The notes beneath the pieces were generated by a model that did not search any database, was not told where the DNA came from, and saw nothing but the letters and a program-made list of their open reading frames with translations. Made by a program: the position numbers and the translations under genes. A DNA stretch of 64,000 nucleotides, from assembly GCF_026153355.1 (NCBI RefSeq), contig NZ_CP110636.1:1302001-1366000 (forward strand), in the 5' to 3' direction. The DNA is from Streptomyces endophytica. GTDB taxonomy: Bacteria > Actinomycetota > Actinomycetes > Streptomycetales > Streptomycetaceae. How positions within the stretch are numbered: the stretch's first letter is position 1; each line of letters opens with the position of its first letter. Positions 18,066 to 26,766 of this stretch are shown one piece after another.

Positions 18066-19358
18066 TCAGCCGGCCAGGCCGGCCGCGCGGAACGCATCCA
18101 GGTTCGGACGGATCGTGGCCGTGGGCCCGGTGGTCGGTGCGACCGCGTCCAGCGTCTTCAGACCGTCACCCGTGTTGAGGACGACGGTGGTCAGCGCCGG
18201 GTCGAGCACACCCTCGTCGATGAGCTTCTTGGTCACGCCGACGGTCACACCGCCCGCGGTTTCCGCGAAGATGCCCTCCGTCCGGGCCAGCAGCTTGATC
18301 GCGTCCACGACCTGCTCGTCGTTGACGTCCTCCACCGCACCGCCCGTCCGGCGCGCGATGTCCAGCACGTACGGCCCGTCCGCCGGGTTGCCGATCGCCA
18401 GCGACTTGGCGATGGTGTTCGGCTTCTGCGGGCGCACGACGTCGTGCCCGGCCTTGAAGGCCGTCGACACCGGCGAGCAGCCCTCCGCCTGGGCGCCGAA
18501 GATCTTGTACGGCTTGTCCTCGACCAGCCCGAGGGCAATCAGCTCCTTGAGGCCCTTGTCGATCTTCGTCAGCTGGGAGCCGGACGCGATCGGGATGACG
18601 ATCTGGTCCGGCAGCCGCCAGCCGAGCTGCTCGCAGATCTCGTAGGCCAGCGTCTTGGAACCCTCGCCGTAGTACGGCCGCAGGTTGACGTTGACGAAGC
18701 CCCAGCCCTCGCCGAGCGGGTCGCCGATGAGCTCCGAGCAGAAGCGGTTGACGTCGTCGTAGTTGCCCTCGATGCCGACCAGGTCACCGCCGTAGACCGC
18801 GGCCATGACGACCTTGCCGGCCTCCAGGTCGTGCGGGATGAAGACGCAGGACTTGAAGCCCGCGCGGCGCGCCGCGGCGCCGACCGCGCCGGCGAGGTTG
18901 CCGGTCGAGGAGCAGGACAGGGTCGTGAAGCCGAAGGCGCGGGCGGCCTCGACGGCGATCGCGACGACACGGTCCTTGAAGGAGTGGGTCGGGTTGCCGG
19001 AGTCGTCCTTGACGTACAGGCCGCCGGTGACGCCGAGCTCGGCGGCGAGCCGGTCGGCCTTGACGAGCTTGGTGAAGCCGGGGTTGAGGTTCGGCTTGTC
19101 GGCCACGTCGGCGGGGACCGGGAGCAGCGGGGCGTAGCGCCAGATGTTGTCCGGACCGGCCTCGATCTGCTTCCTCAAGGCCTCGGGGTCGCCGCTCGGC
19201 AGGTCGTAGGCGACTTCGAGCGGCCCGAAACAGCTGGCACAGGCGAAGATCGGACCGAGGTCGAAGCGCTCACCGCACTCCCGGCAGGACAGCGCTACGG
19301 CGGGGCCCAGGGCGACGGGGGTCGCGTTGTCGGCGGATTCGGTGACTTGCACAGCCAT
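18066..19358 (-). CDS. thrC: Threonine synthase
   Basis: ThrC is a PLP enzyme converting O-phosphohomoserine to threonine. The 430-residue protein has an N-terminal rubredoxin-like CRECG...CASC module and the PLP lysine in NPTHSFKDRVV. It also has the SCSSTGNLAGAVGAAARRAG phosphate-binding region and VVLNTGDGLK near the C-terminus. ATG 19358 starts MAVQVTES. A SAM-I riboswitch ends 19 nt upstream, with GGAG of the likely ribosome binding site abutting its P1 helix, so translation is probably SAM-regulated. The gene is followed by the CysO-like gene and a strong terminator. Confidence 0.95.
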   Translation of the reverse strand: MAVQVTESADNATPVALGPAVALSCRECGERFDLGPIFACASCFGPLEVAYDLPSGDPEALRKQIEAGPDNIWRYAPLLPVPADVADKPNLNPGFTKLVKADRLAAELGVTGGLYVKDDSGNPTHSFKDRVVAIAVEAARAFGFTTLSCSSTGNLAGAVGAAARRAGFKSCVFIPHDLEAGKVVMAAVYGGDLVGIEGNYDDVNRFCSELIGDPLGEGWGFVNVNLRPYYGEGSKTLAYEICEQLGWRLPDQIVIPIASGSQLTKIDKGLKELIALGLVEDKPYKIFGAQAEGCSPVSTAFKAGHDVVRPQKPNTIAKSLAIGNPADGPYVLDIARRTGGAVEDVNDEQVVDAIKLLARTEGIFAETAGGVTVGVTKKLIDEGVLDPALTTVVLNTGDGLKTLDAVAPTTGPTATIRPNLDAFRAAGLAG

Positions 19359-19377
19359 GGAGGCGAGGCCCTTTCTC

Positions 19378-19516
19378 CTCATCTTCCTCGCGACGCATCT
19401 CGTCGCGAGACGGATTTGGCACCTTCCCTAGCCGGGAGCCTCGCGCGCTGTACGCGGAGACCGACTGGAGGGTTGCCGGGGCTTCAACGGGCCGTGTCCC
19501 TCTGCCCCTCTGGATG
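19378..19516 (-). promoter_or_regulatory. SAM-I (S-box) riboswitch upstream of thrC
   Basis: Read on the minus strand: CTCATC (P1 5') is followed by CAGAGGGGCAGAGGGAC, GGCCCGTTGAAGCCCCGGCA, GGTGCCAAATCC and the P4 hairpin CTCGCGACG/CGTCGCGAG (19387-19409). It closes with GATGAG (P1 3', 19378-19383). These are the conserved S-box core and kink-turn elements. No terminator stem follows, and the ribosome binding site directly adjoins P1, favouring translational control. Confidence 0.88.
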
Positions 19517-19706
19517 AGCGGTATGGCGCTGGGCCGAAACCCAGGCGTTTGTCGCGTGGTGACCCCGACATGCGAGGGTCATCCGCGTTGTTCAAGACTG
19601 TAACCGACGGCACTGACAGTTGAGATAGTCGTCCGAACCGCGAGATGGATCACACAATGGATCACATAGCGACCGCTGTACCGGCGGCCACCGAGGAGTC
19701 GTAGAC

Positions 19707-20669
19707 GTGCTGGAAGAGGTGGAGCGCTGGCTGCGCAGCCGCTCCTGGTCGGCTGCCGATCGCCCATTGGAGCAGCTGCTGGCGGCCAAGCGCCAGTCGG
19801 GCCGTACGGTCAGTGTCGTCCTGCCCGCGCTGGACGAGGAGGCCACGGTCGGCACGATCGTGGCGACGATCCGTGCCGAGCTGATGACCGACGCCGTCCC
19901 GCTGGTCGACGAGCTGGTGGTGCTGGATTCCGGGTCCACCGACCGGACGGCCGAGGTCGCGGCGGCGGCCGGCGCCAACGTCGTCCACCGTGACGCGGTC
20001 CTGCCGCGGATCCCCGCCGTCCCCGGCAAGGGCGAGGTGCTGTGGCGCTCGCTGCTCGCGACCACCGGCGACATCATCTGCTTCGTCGACGCCGACCTGC
20101 GCGAGTTCTCCGCGACCTTCGTCTCCGGGATCGTCGGCCCGTTGCTGACCGATCCGGACCTGCAGTTCGTCAAGGCGATGTACGACCGCCCGCTGGAGAC
20201 CGGGGACGAGGGCGCGGGGCCGGGCCAGGGCGGCCGGGTCACCGAACTCGTCGCCCGTCCGCTGCTCAACCTGCACTGGCCGCAGCTGGCCGGTTTCGTC
20301 CAGCCGCTGGGCGGCGAGTACGCGGCGCGGCGCGTACTGCTGGAGCGGCTGCCGTTCCCGGTCGGCTACGGCGTCGAGCTGGGCCTGCTCGTCGACGCAC
20401 TGCACACGGTCGGCCTGGACGCCCTCGCCCAGGTGGACGTCGGCGTACGCAAGCACCGCCATCAGGATGGCCAGGCCCTCGGCCGGATGGCCGCCGCGAT
20501 CTACCGCACCGCTCAACTCCGCCTGGCCCGCGGCCACTTGGTACGGCCCCGGCTCACCCAGTTCGACCGCGGCGAGGCGGGGTTCGTGCCCCGCACCACG
20601 GACGTGGACACCGAGGAACGGCCGCCCATGGCCGACATCCCGGAATACGCGGCCAGGCGGGCGGCCTGA
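19707..20669 (+). CDS. gpgS: Glucosyl-3-phosphoglycerate synthase
   Basis: A GT81-family retaining glycosyltransferase, 320 residues, that transfers glucose from an NDP-glucose to 3-phosphoglycerate, the first step to glucosylglycerate. Motifs are VSVVLPALDEEATVGTIV, the ELVVLDSGSTDRT segment, VDADL as the metal-binding DxD, the KAMYDRPL loop and GYGVELGLLVD. GTG 19707 has GAGGAG 8 nt upstream. A 10-bp direct repeat ATGGATCACA occurs twice at 19645-19666 just upstream. It neighbours otsA, suggesting a compatible-solute locus. Confidence 0.9.
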   Translation: MLEEVERWLRSRSWSAADRPLEQLLAAKRQSGRTVSVVLPALDEEATVGTIVATIRAELMTDAVPLVDELVVLDSGSTDRTAEVAAAAGANVVHRDAVLPRIPAVPGKGEVLWRSLLATTGDIICFVDADLREFSATFVSGIVGPLLTDPDLQFVKAMYDRPLETGDEGAGPGQGGRVTELVARPLLNLHWPQLAGFVQPLGGEYAARRVLLERLPFPVGYGVELGLLVDALHTVGLDALAQVDVGVRKHRHQDGQALGRMAAAIYRTAQLRLARGHLVRPRLTQFDRGEAGFVPRTTDVDTEERPPMADIPEYAARRAA

Positions 20670-20716
20670 CCCGCGTCGCACGTTTGCACGGATCTGTCAC
20701 TGGTTAATCTCGCGAC

Positions 20717-22158
20717 ATGGTCTCCGAGCGCAGTGTGGTGCCCGCAGGTGCCGAGGTTCTCGTCGCGTCCAACCGCGGACCGGTCTCGTACGCCCTGGGC
20801 GAGGACGGGGCACTGACCGCGAAGCGGGGCGGGGGCGGGCTGGTGTCGGGGCTGTCGTCGATCGGGCCCGAGACGGATGCGGTGTGGGTGTGTGCCGCGC
20901 TCGGTGAGGGCGACCGGGAGGCGGTGCGGCGGGCCGGGGGCGCGCTGGACGCGGCCGACACCGGCGGGCAGCGCGTCCGGATGCTGGACATCCCGTCTCA
21001 TGTACACGCCGACGCCTACAACGGCATCGCCAATTCGGTGCTGTGGTTCGTCCACCACATGCTCTACCAGACGCCGCTGGAGCCGGCCTTCGACGCGGAG
21101 TTCCGGCGGCAGTGGGGGGCGTACGAGGCGTACAACCACGCCTTCGCGCAGGCGCTCGCCGACGAGGCGGGCCCCATGCGGCGGTGCTGGTGCAGGACTA
21201 CCACCTGGCGCTGGTGCCCGGCATGCTGCGGGCACTGCGGCCGGACCTGCGGATCGCGCACTTCTCGCACACCCCCTGGGCGCCGCCGGAGTACTTCCGG
21301 ATGCTGCCGGACGGCATCGCCGAGCAGCTGCTGCGCGGGATGACGGGCGCCGACCAGCTGGGGTTCCTGACGCACCGCTGGGCGGACGCGTTCAGCGCGT
21401 GCTGCGCCGAGGTGCTGGGCGGCACCGGCGGCACCCGGCTCGGGGTGTACGGCCTGGGGGCGGACGCCGGGTTCCTGCGGGAGCGGTCGCGGCGGGCGGA
21501 CGTGGACGAGCGGCTGGCGGCGCTGCGCGAGCAGATCGGCACCGGGCCGGACGGGGCGGCGCGCCGGAGCATCGTGCGGGTGGACCGCACGGAGCTGTCG
21601 AAGAACATCGTGCGCGGGCTGCTGGCGTACCGGGAGCTGCTGGTGGACCGGCCGGAGTGGCGGGAGCGGGTGGTGCACGTGGCCTTCGCGTACCCCTCGC
21701 GGCAGGACCTGGCGGTGTACCGGGAGTACACCGCGGAGGTCGGGCGGCTGGCCGAGGAGATCAACGCCGAGTTCGGCACGGAGAGCTGGCGGCCGGTGGT
21801 GCTGCACGTGAAGGACGACTTCGCGCGGTCGCTGGCGGCGTACCGGCTGGCGGACGTGGCGCTGGTCAATCCGATCCGGGACGGGATGAACCTCGTCGCG
21901 AAGGAGATCCCGGTGGTGTCCGAGGAGGGCTGCGCGCTGGTGCTGTCGCGGGAGGCCGGCGCCCACGAGGAGTTGGGGGCCGCGGCGCTGACGGTCAATC
22001 CGTACGACGTGAGCGGCACGGCGCGGGCGCTGCACGAGGCGCTGTCGATGACGGCCGGGGAGCGGGCGGAGCGCACCGAGCGGCTGGCCGCGGCGGCGAC
22101 CGCGCTGCCACCGGCCCGCTGGTTCATGGACCAGTTGCGGGCGTTGCAGGCGGAGTGA
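20717..22158 (+). CDS. otsA: Trehalose-6-phosphate synthase (frameshifted in this sequence)
   Basis: A GT20 enzyme making trehalose-6-phosphate from UDP-glucose and glucose-6-phosphate. Frame one gives VLVASNRGPVSY, WFVHHMLYQTP and YNHAFAQALADEAG. Frame two gives VLVQDYHLALVPGMLRAL, FSHTPWAPPEYF, VDRTELSKNI, VALVNPIRDGMNLVAKE and the C-terminal half. Adding one base to the C run at 21172-21175 joins them as EAGPHAAVLVQDYHL, about 480 residues. ATG 20717 lacks a Shine-Dalgarno sequence, and a TAATCT box ends 6 nt upstream, so the mRNA may be leaderless. otsB is nearby on the other strand. Confidence 0.85.
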
Positions 22159-22275
22159 GCGGGGGCGGCGCGGGGCGCGGTCGGACGGCGGTGTCCGGGC
22201 CCGCGCCACGCGCCGTGCGGGTCCGTGCCACCGGGGCGCGGGCTGTTCCGGGCCGCGGTGGGGTAGTTCTTTTCC

Positions 22276-22959
22276 ATGCCGAACTCCGCGCGTGCCCTGC
22301 CGCTTTCCGTCCGTACGTCCACGCTGGCGGCCGTCGCCGTGCTGGCCCTCGCGGCCGGCGGGTGTTCGTCCCCCCGGCCCCACTTCGACCCCAAGGAGGG
22401 TTCGGGCCCTTCGGGGACGCCGTCCCCCGTCGCCCTCGGGGGCGATAGCCATGGGGCCCGGCCCCCAGGGTGCGTACACCGTGCAGCGGCAGCCCTCCGC
22501 CGGTAGCTGCCACGTCCGTCACACCGCCGGCAAGCAGCCGCTGCCGGACCCGACGTGCACGCCGGGCGCGACGAACCCCAAGGTGACCCCGGCGACCCTG
22601 AAGTCGACGATCTGCCGGAGCGGCTACACCAAGGACATCCGGCCCCCGGTGAACATCACCGGCCGCGAGAAGACGGCCAACGCCGCGTCGTACGGCTACA
22701 CGGGCCCGCTGCACGACGCCGAGTACGACCACCTCATCAGCCTCCAGCTGGGCGGCGACCCCAACGATCCGCGCAACCTCTGGGTCGAGCCGCCGTCACC
22801 GGGACACCGGCCGGGCGCCGGTCCCAACAACCCAAGGACGTGGTGGAGAACCGCCTCAAGGCCGCGATCTGCTCGGGCAAGGCCGACCTGACGAAGGCTC
22901 AGCGGGCCATCGCGACGGACTGGACGACGGCGGAGGCCGTACTGGGCCTGAAGAGGTAG
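22276..22959 (+). CDS. Secreted lipoprotein with HNH-like domain (two frameshifts)
   Basis: The N-terminus is a lipoprotein signal (TLAAVAVLALAAGGCSS). The body reads in another frame as SGYTKDIRPPVNITGREKTA and then AEYDHLISLQLGGDPNDPRN, the DH...LGG...NLW pattern of HNH-like secreted proteins. The end (KDVVENRLKAAICSGKADLT) returns to the first frame. The breaks map to G/C runs near 22462-22470 (one base extra) and 22831-22833 (one C missing; NNPKDVVEN restores). Four Cys flank the domain. Whether it is an active nuclease is unknown. Confidence 0.65.
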
Positions 22960-22981
22960 CACCACCGGCCCGCGGGCGAGG

Positions 22982-23845
22982 TCACTGCTCAGTGAGGCGG
23001 GTCGCCAGTGCGCCGAGCAGGTCCACGACGCCGGCCGGGCCGTTGACGACCAGGTCGGCGCGGTCGGCGAGTTCGGTGACCTCGTTGCTGCCGCTGCAGA
23101 CCAGGAGGCCGGTCAGGCCCTCGGAGCGGAGTTTCTCGACGGCGGCGAAGGCGGCCAGGTCGCCGAGGTCGTCGCCGGCGTAGAGGACCGTCGAGGCGCC
23201 GGTTTCGCGGATCCAGTCGGCGAGCGCGACGCCCTTGTCCATCCCGGGCGGCCGGAGTTCGAGGACCAGGCGGCCCGGTTCGACGATCAGGCCGTGGCGT
23301 TCGGCCAGCGCGGTGAGCGGTGCGCGCAGCCGCTCGAAGGCGCCCTGCGGGTCGTCGGCGCGGCGGGTGTGGATGGCGATGGCCCGGCCGCCCTTGCGTT
23401 CGATGGCGGTCTCGACCCAGGTGCCGTGCCAGACGCCGGAGGCGTCCAGGACGCCGGGGAGTTCGGCCTGTATGGCGGCGACACCGGGGTGCGGCGGCGG
23501 GGCGTGCACGGTGCCGGTGGCCGCCTCCCAGCGTTCGGCGCCGTAGTGGCCGAGGACGGTGAGGTGGTCCAGTCCGGGGACGGCGGCGAAGCCGCCGAGG
23601 CGGACCGCGACGGTGGCCGGCCGGCCGGTGATCACCGCGGCGGCGCGCAGGTGCGGTACGAGGCGGCCGAGGGCGGCGACCGCGCCGTCGTGGGCGCGGG
23701 CCTTTTCCGGGTCGGGGACGATGTCGGCGAGGGTGCCGTCGAAGTCGAGGGCGACGACGGCGCGTTCCGGGTGGGCCAGCAGCGCGGCGAGGCCGTCGCG
23801 GCCGGCGGGGGTGACGGGAGTCGGCACGTTCGGGGGGCTGCCCAT
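22982..23845 (-). CDS. otsB: Trehalose-6-phosphate phosphatase
   Basis: An HAD-superfamily phosphatase, 287 residues, that removes phosphate from trehalose-6-phosphate. Motif I is ALDFDGTLADIV with the nucleophilic Asp; GHYGAERW, KGVALADWIRE and the motif III/IV segment LYAGDDLGDLAAF follow. It converges on the HNH-like gene with 22 bp between and works with OtsA. ATG 23845 is used; the 33-nt upstream extension has no support. Confidence 0.92.
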   Translation of the reverse strand: MGSPPNVPTPVTPAGRDGLAALLAHPERAVVALDFDGTLADIVPDPEKARAHDGAVAALGRLVPHLRAAAVITGRPATVAVRLGGFAAVPGLDHLTVLGHYGAERWEAATGTVHAPPPHPGVAAIQAELPGVLDASGVWHGTWVETAIERKGGRAIAIHTRRADDPQGAFERLRAPLTALAERHGLIVEPGRLVLELRPPGMDKGVALADWIRETGASTVLYAGDDLGDLAAFAAVEKLRSEGLTGLLVCSGSNEVTELADRADLVVNGPAGVVDLLGALATRLTEQ

Positions 23846-23945
23846 GGCGCCGACCCTACCGGCGGTGGGCGGGCGCACGGCCGGTGCACGGGCGCATCCG
23901 GCCGACGGGTCGCGGCGCCGTCCCCGCCGCGAGCGGCGCGCCCGG

Positions 23946-24227
23946 TCAGCGGCGGGCGCGGCGCGCTTCGCGGATCCGGCGCAGGCGGTTGACGGTGACG
24001 GGGTCGTGGGCGAGCGCGCGGGGGTCGTCCAGCAGGGCGTTGAGGAGCTGGTAGTAGCGGGTCGGGGAGAGGCCGAGCCGTTCGCGGATGGCCCGTTCCT
24101 TGGGGCCGGGGCCGGGCCAGGAGCGGCGCTCGACGGCGAGCACCGCCTCGTCCCGGGCGGACAGCCCGGAGCCGCCCGCGCCGCCGGTGGCCTGCGGGTC
24201 GTCCGTACTGCCGGGGCCGCTCGTCAT
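23946..24227 (-). CDS. DUF3263 protein
   Basis: A 93-residue protein matching DUF3263: LSARDEAVLAVERRSWPGPG, KERAIRERLGLSPTRYYQLL, NALLDDPRALAHDPVTVNRL and a basic tail. The central part looks like a helix-turn-helix, so DNA binding is possible but untested. GTG 24230 and ATG 24227 are adjacent candidate starts. It lies between otsB and the sugar-binding lipoprotein, all on the minus strand. Confidence 0.85.
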   Translation of the reverse strand: MTSGPGSTDDPQATGGAGGSGLSARDEAVLAVERRSWPGPGPKERAIRERLGLSPTRYYQLLNALLDDPRALAHDPVTVNRLRRIREARRARR

Positions 24228-24297
24228 CACGTTCCCACGATAAGCGCACGGTCGGACGGGTGGGGGCCGGGCGGGTGGCCCGGTCCCCCGCGCGGCG

Positions 24298-25566
24298 TCA
24301 CTCGCCGCTGTTGTCCTCGGTGTCCGCGGTGTTCTGGATGTCGGTGAGCACGCCGGCCGGGTTGCCGTTGGGGCCGACCGCGGCGCCCATCCTGGCCTTG
24401 ACGGTCTTGGAGACCAGCGGCCAGGAGGTCTTGTCCGCCGGGTAGAACTCGGCGCCGGCCAGCTGCTTGAGGAAGCTGTGCAGCTTGGCGTAGTGGTCGT
24501 CGGCCATCATCGCCTGGGAGGCGGAGGTGGTGACGGGCAGCAGACCGTAGTCGCCGGAGAACTTCTCGACGTTCTTGTCGCTGTAGACGAAGTCGAGGAA
24601 CTTGCCGGCCTCGGCGCGGTGGCCGTTCTGCTTGAACGCCATCATCCAGTCGGCGACGCCCATGGTGGCCTTGGCCGGGCCCTTGACGCCGGGCAGGTCG
24701 ACGGTGCCGTAGTCGATGCCCTTGGCCTCGGCCTGCTTCATGAGGGTGGGGTGGCCGTTGAGCATGCCGACGTCGCCGTCGGCGAAGCCGGCGAAGGCGT
24801 CCTCGCGGTTGAGCTTGGCCGGGTCGCTGCCGGTCAGGCCCTTGCCGACGAGGTCGTCCTTCAGCCAGTTGAAGGTCTTGATGTTCTCCGGCGAGTTGAT
24901 CTGGTACTTGCCGATGGTGTCGGTGTAGCTGCCGCCGCCGCTGAGCATCCACATCAGCGTCTCGGCCTGGGTCTCCTCGGGGCCGAGCGGCAGTGCGTAG
25001 GGCATCTTGACGCCGTGCGCCTTCAGCAGGGCGGCGTCGTGGGCGATGTCGTCCCAGGTCTTCGGCGGGCTGGTGATGCCGGCCTGGGCGAACAGCTTCT
25101 TGTTGTAGAAGAGCCGCCGGGTGCTGGCGCCGAAGGGCATGCCGTACTGGACGCGGTGGTATTCGCCGGCCTCCGCGAGGGAGGGGGTGAAGTCGGCCTG
25201 GACCGGTATGGAGAGCAGCTGGTCGGCGCTGTAGAGCTTGCCCTTGGCCGCGTAGTCGGCGTAGGCGCCTATCTGGGCGAGGTCGGGGGCCTTGCCCTCC
25301 TTGACCAGGTCCTCGACGTGCTTGTCGACCTTGGTCCAGCTGTCGACCTCGACGTCGACCTTGATGCCGGGGTTCTTCTTCTCGAAGGCGCGGGCGAGCT
25401 GGTCCCAGTAGTGCTGGGAGCTGTTGGCCTCGCCGTCACCGTAGTCCGCGGCGATCAGCTTGAGGGTGACGTCGCCGTCGCCCGATCCGCCGCCGCAGCC
25501 GGTGAGTGTCAGTGTCATGGTGGTGGCCGTCGCTGCCGCCGCCAGGCTCAAGTACCGCCGCTGCAC
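24298..25566 (-). CDS. Sugar ABC transporter substrate-binding lipoprotein
   Basis: A 422-residue family 1 extracellular solute-binding protein with lipobox LTGCGGG after a hydrophobic signal. DLAQIGAYADYAAKGKLY, GASTRRLFYNKKLFAQAGI and PKTWDDIAHDAALLKAHG are typical of carbohydrate binders. No permease genes adjoin it, so it is an orphan that must pair with permeases elsewhere; the shared ATPase MsiK is encoded at 52.7 kb. GTG 25566 is the start. It is divergent from nagK, which has a dre site in its promoter. Confidence 0.88.
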   Translation of the reverse strand: MQRRYLSLAAAATATTMTLTLTGCGGGSGDGDVTLKLIAADYGDGEANSSQHYWDQLARAFEKKNPGIKVDVEVDSWTKVDKHVEDLVKEGKAPDLAQIGAYADYAAKGKLYSADQLLSIPVQADFTPSLAEAGEYHRVQYGMPFGASTRRLFYNKKLFAQAGITSPPKTWDDIAHDAALLKAHGVKMPYALPLGPEETQAETLMWMLSGGGSYTDTIGKYQINSPENIKTFNWLKDDLVGKGLTGSDPAKLNREDAFAGFADGDVGMLNGHPTLMKQAEAKGIDYGTVDLPGVKGPAKATMGVADWMMAFKQNGHRAEAGKFLDFVYSDKNVEKFSGDYGLLPVTTSASQAMMADDHYAKLHSFLKQLAGAEFYPADKTSWPLVSKTVKARMGAAVGPNGNPAGVLTDIQNTADTEDNSGE

Positions 25567-25766
25567 CCGCTGTTACCGCCCTTTTCCTGTCCCGAAATTC
25601 TGTGCCTGCCGGGTTCCTCGACACCGTCTCGGGGATCGCCCTCGCCCGGCGTGAACAGCGGGTTTCCCCCCGCGTCCGCTACAAGGTCTACACCACCGGT
25701 GGTTGCGCTCCGTTAGCGGGCTCCCCACTTCGCTCCCACACTTCCTTCACCCGGACCGGACCGGTG

Positions 25767-25782
25767 AGTGGACTAGACCTTT
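25767..25782 (+). promoter_or_regulatory. dre site (DasR operator) upstream of nagK-nagA
   Basis: AGTGGACTAGACCTTT matches the dre consensus ACTGGTCTAGACCAGT at 12 of 16 positions, 27 nt upstream of the nagK start. nagKA is a well-known DasR target in Streptomyces. Confidence 0.8.
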
Positions 25783-25809
25783 CGGGGCGCAGCGCGCGAA
25801 ACTGTTCCC

Positions 25810-26766
25810 GTGAGACATGTCATCGCCCTGGATGTGGGCGGCACCGGGATGAAGGCCGCCCTCGTAGGGGTGGATCCCGAACCGTCCGGGAAGACACCAC
25901 CCGCCCTGCTCTACGAGGCACGGCGGCCCACCGGCCGCGAGCGCGGCCCCGACGCGGTGGTCGAGACGATCCTCGGCTTCGCCGCCGAGCTCCGCGAGAT
26001 CGGCACCGCCCGCTTCGGCACCGCCGCCGAGGCCGCCGGCGTCGCGGTCCCCGGCATCGTCGACGAGACCACCGGCACCGCCGTCTACGCCGCGAACCTC
26101 GGCTGGCGGGACGTCCCGCTGCGGGCGCTGCTCTCCGAGCGGCTCGGCGGGGTGCCGGTCTCGCTCGGCCACGACGTGCGCACCGGCGGCCTGGCCGAGG
26201 GCCGGATCGGCGCCGGCCGGGACGCCGGCCGCTTCCTGTTCGTACCGCTGGGCACCGGCATCGCCGGCGCCATCGGCATCGGGGGCCGCATCGAGGCCGG
26301 GGCGCACGGCAGCGCCGGCGAGATCGGCCACATCGTCGTCCGGCCCGGGGGGCGGGCCTGCGGCTGCGGGCAGCGGGGCTGCCTGGAGACGCTGGCGTCG
26401 GCCGCCGCGGTGGGCCGGGACTGGGCGGCGGCCTGCGGCGACCCGGAGGCCAGCGCGGCGGACGCGGCCAAGGCCGTGGCGTCCGGCGACGCGCGGGCCC
26501 GCGCGGTGTGGCGGGACGCGGTGGACGCGCTGGCCGACGGCCTGGTCACCGGGCTGACCCTGCTCGACCCGGAGCTGCTGATCATCGGCGGCGGACTGGC
26601 CGAGGCGGGCGACACGCTGTTCACGCCTCTGCGGGAAGCGGTCCGGCGGCGCGTTACGTTCCAGCGGCTCCCCTCGATCGTTCCGGCGGCCCTCGGGGAC
26701 GCCGCCGGGTGCCTGGGCGCGGGACTCCTCGCCTGGGATCTTCTCTCCACGGAGGTAACCGCCTGA
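25810..26766 (+). CDS. nagK: ROK-family kinase, probable N-acetylglucosamine kinase
   Basis: A 318-residue ROK sugar kinase with ATP-binding LDVGGTGMKAALV at the N-terminus, GTGIAGAIGIGG, the EIGHIVV segment and the zinc motif CGCGQRGCLETL. It is in an operon with nagA (stop and start overlap as TGATG) behind a dre site, so GlcNAc is the likely substrate. GTG 25810 has no clear ribosome binding site, so the transcript may have a very short leader. Confidence 0.87.
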   Translation: MRHVIALDVGGTGMKAALVGVDPEPSGKTPPALLYEARRPTGRERGPDAVVETILGFAAELREIGTARFGTAAEAAGVAVPGIVDETTGTAVYAANLGWRDVPLRALLSERLGGVPVSLGHDVRTGGLAEGRIGAGRDAGRFLFVPLGTGIAGAIGIGGRIEAGAHGSAGEIGHIVVRPGGRACGCGQRGCLETLASAAAVGRDWAAACGDPEASAADAAKAVASGDARARAVWRDAVDALADGLVTGLTLLDPELLIIGGGLAEAGDTLFTPLREAVRRRVTFQRLPSIVPAALGDAAGCLGAGLLAWDLLSTEVTA

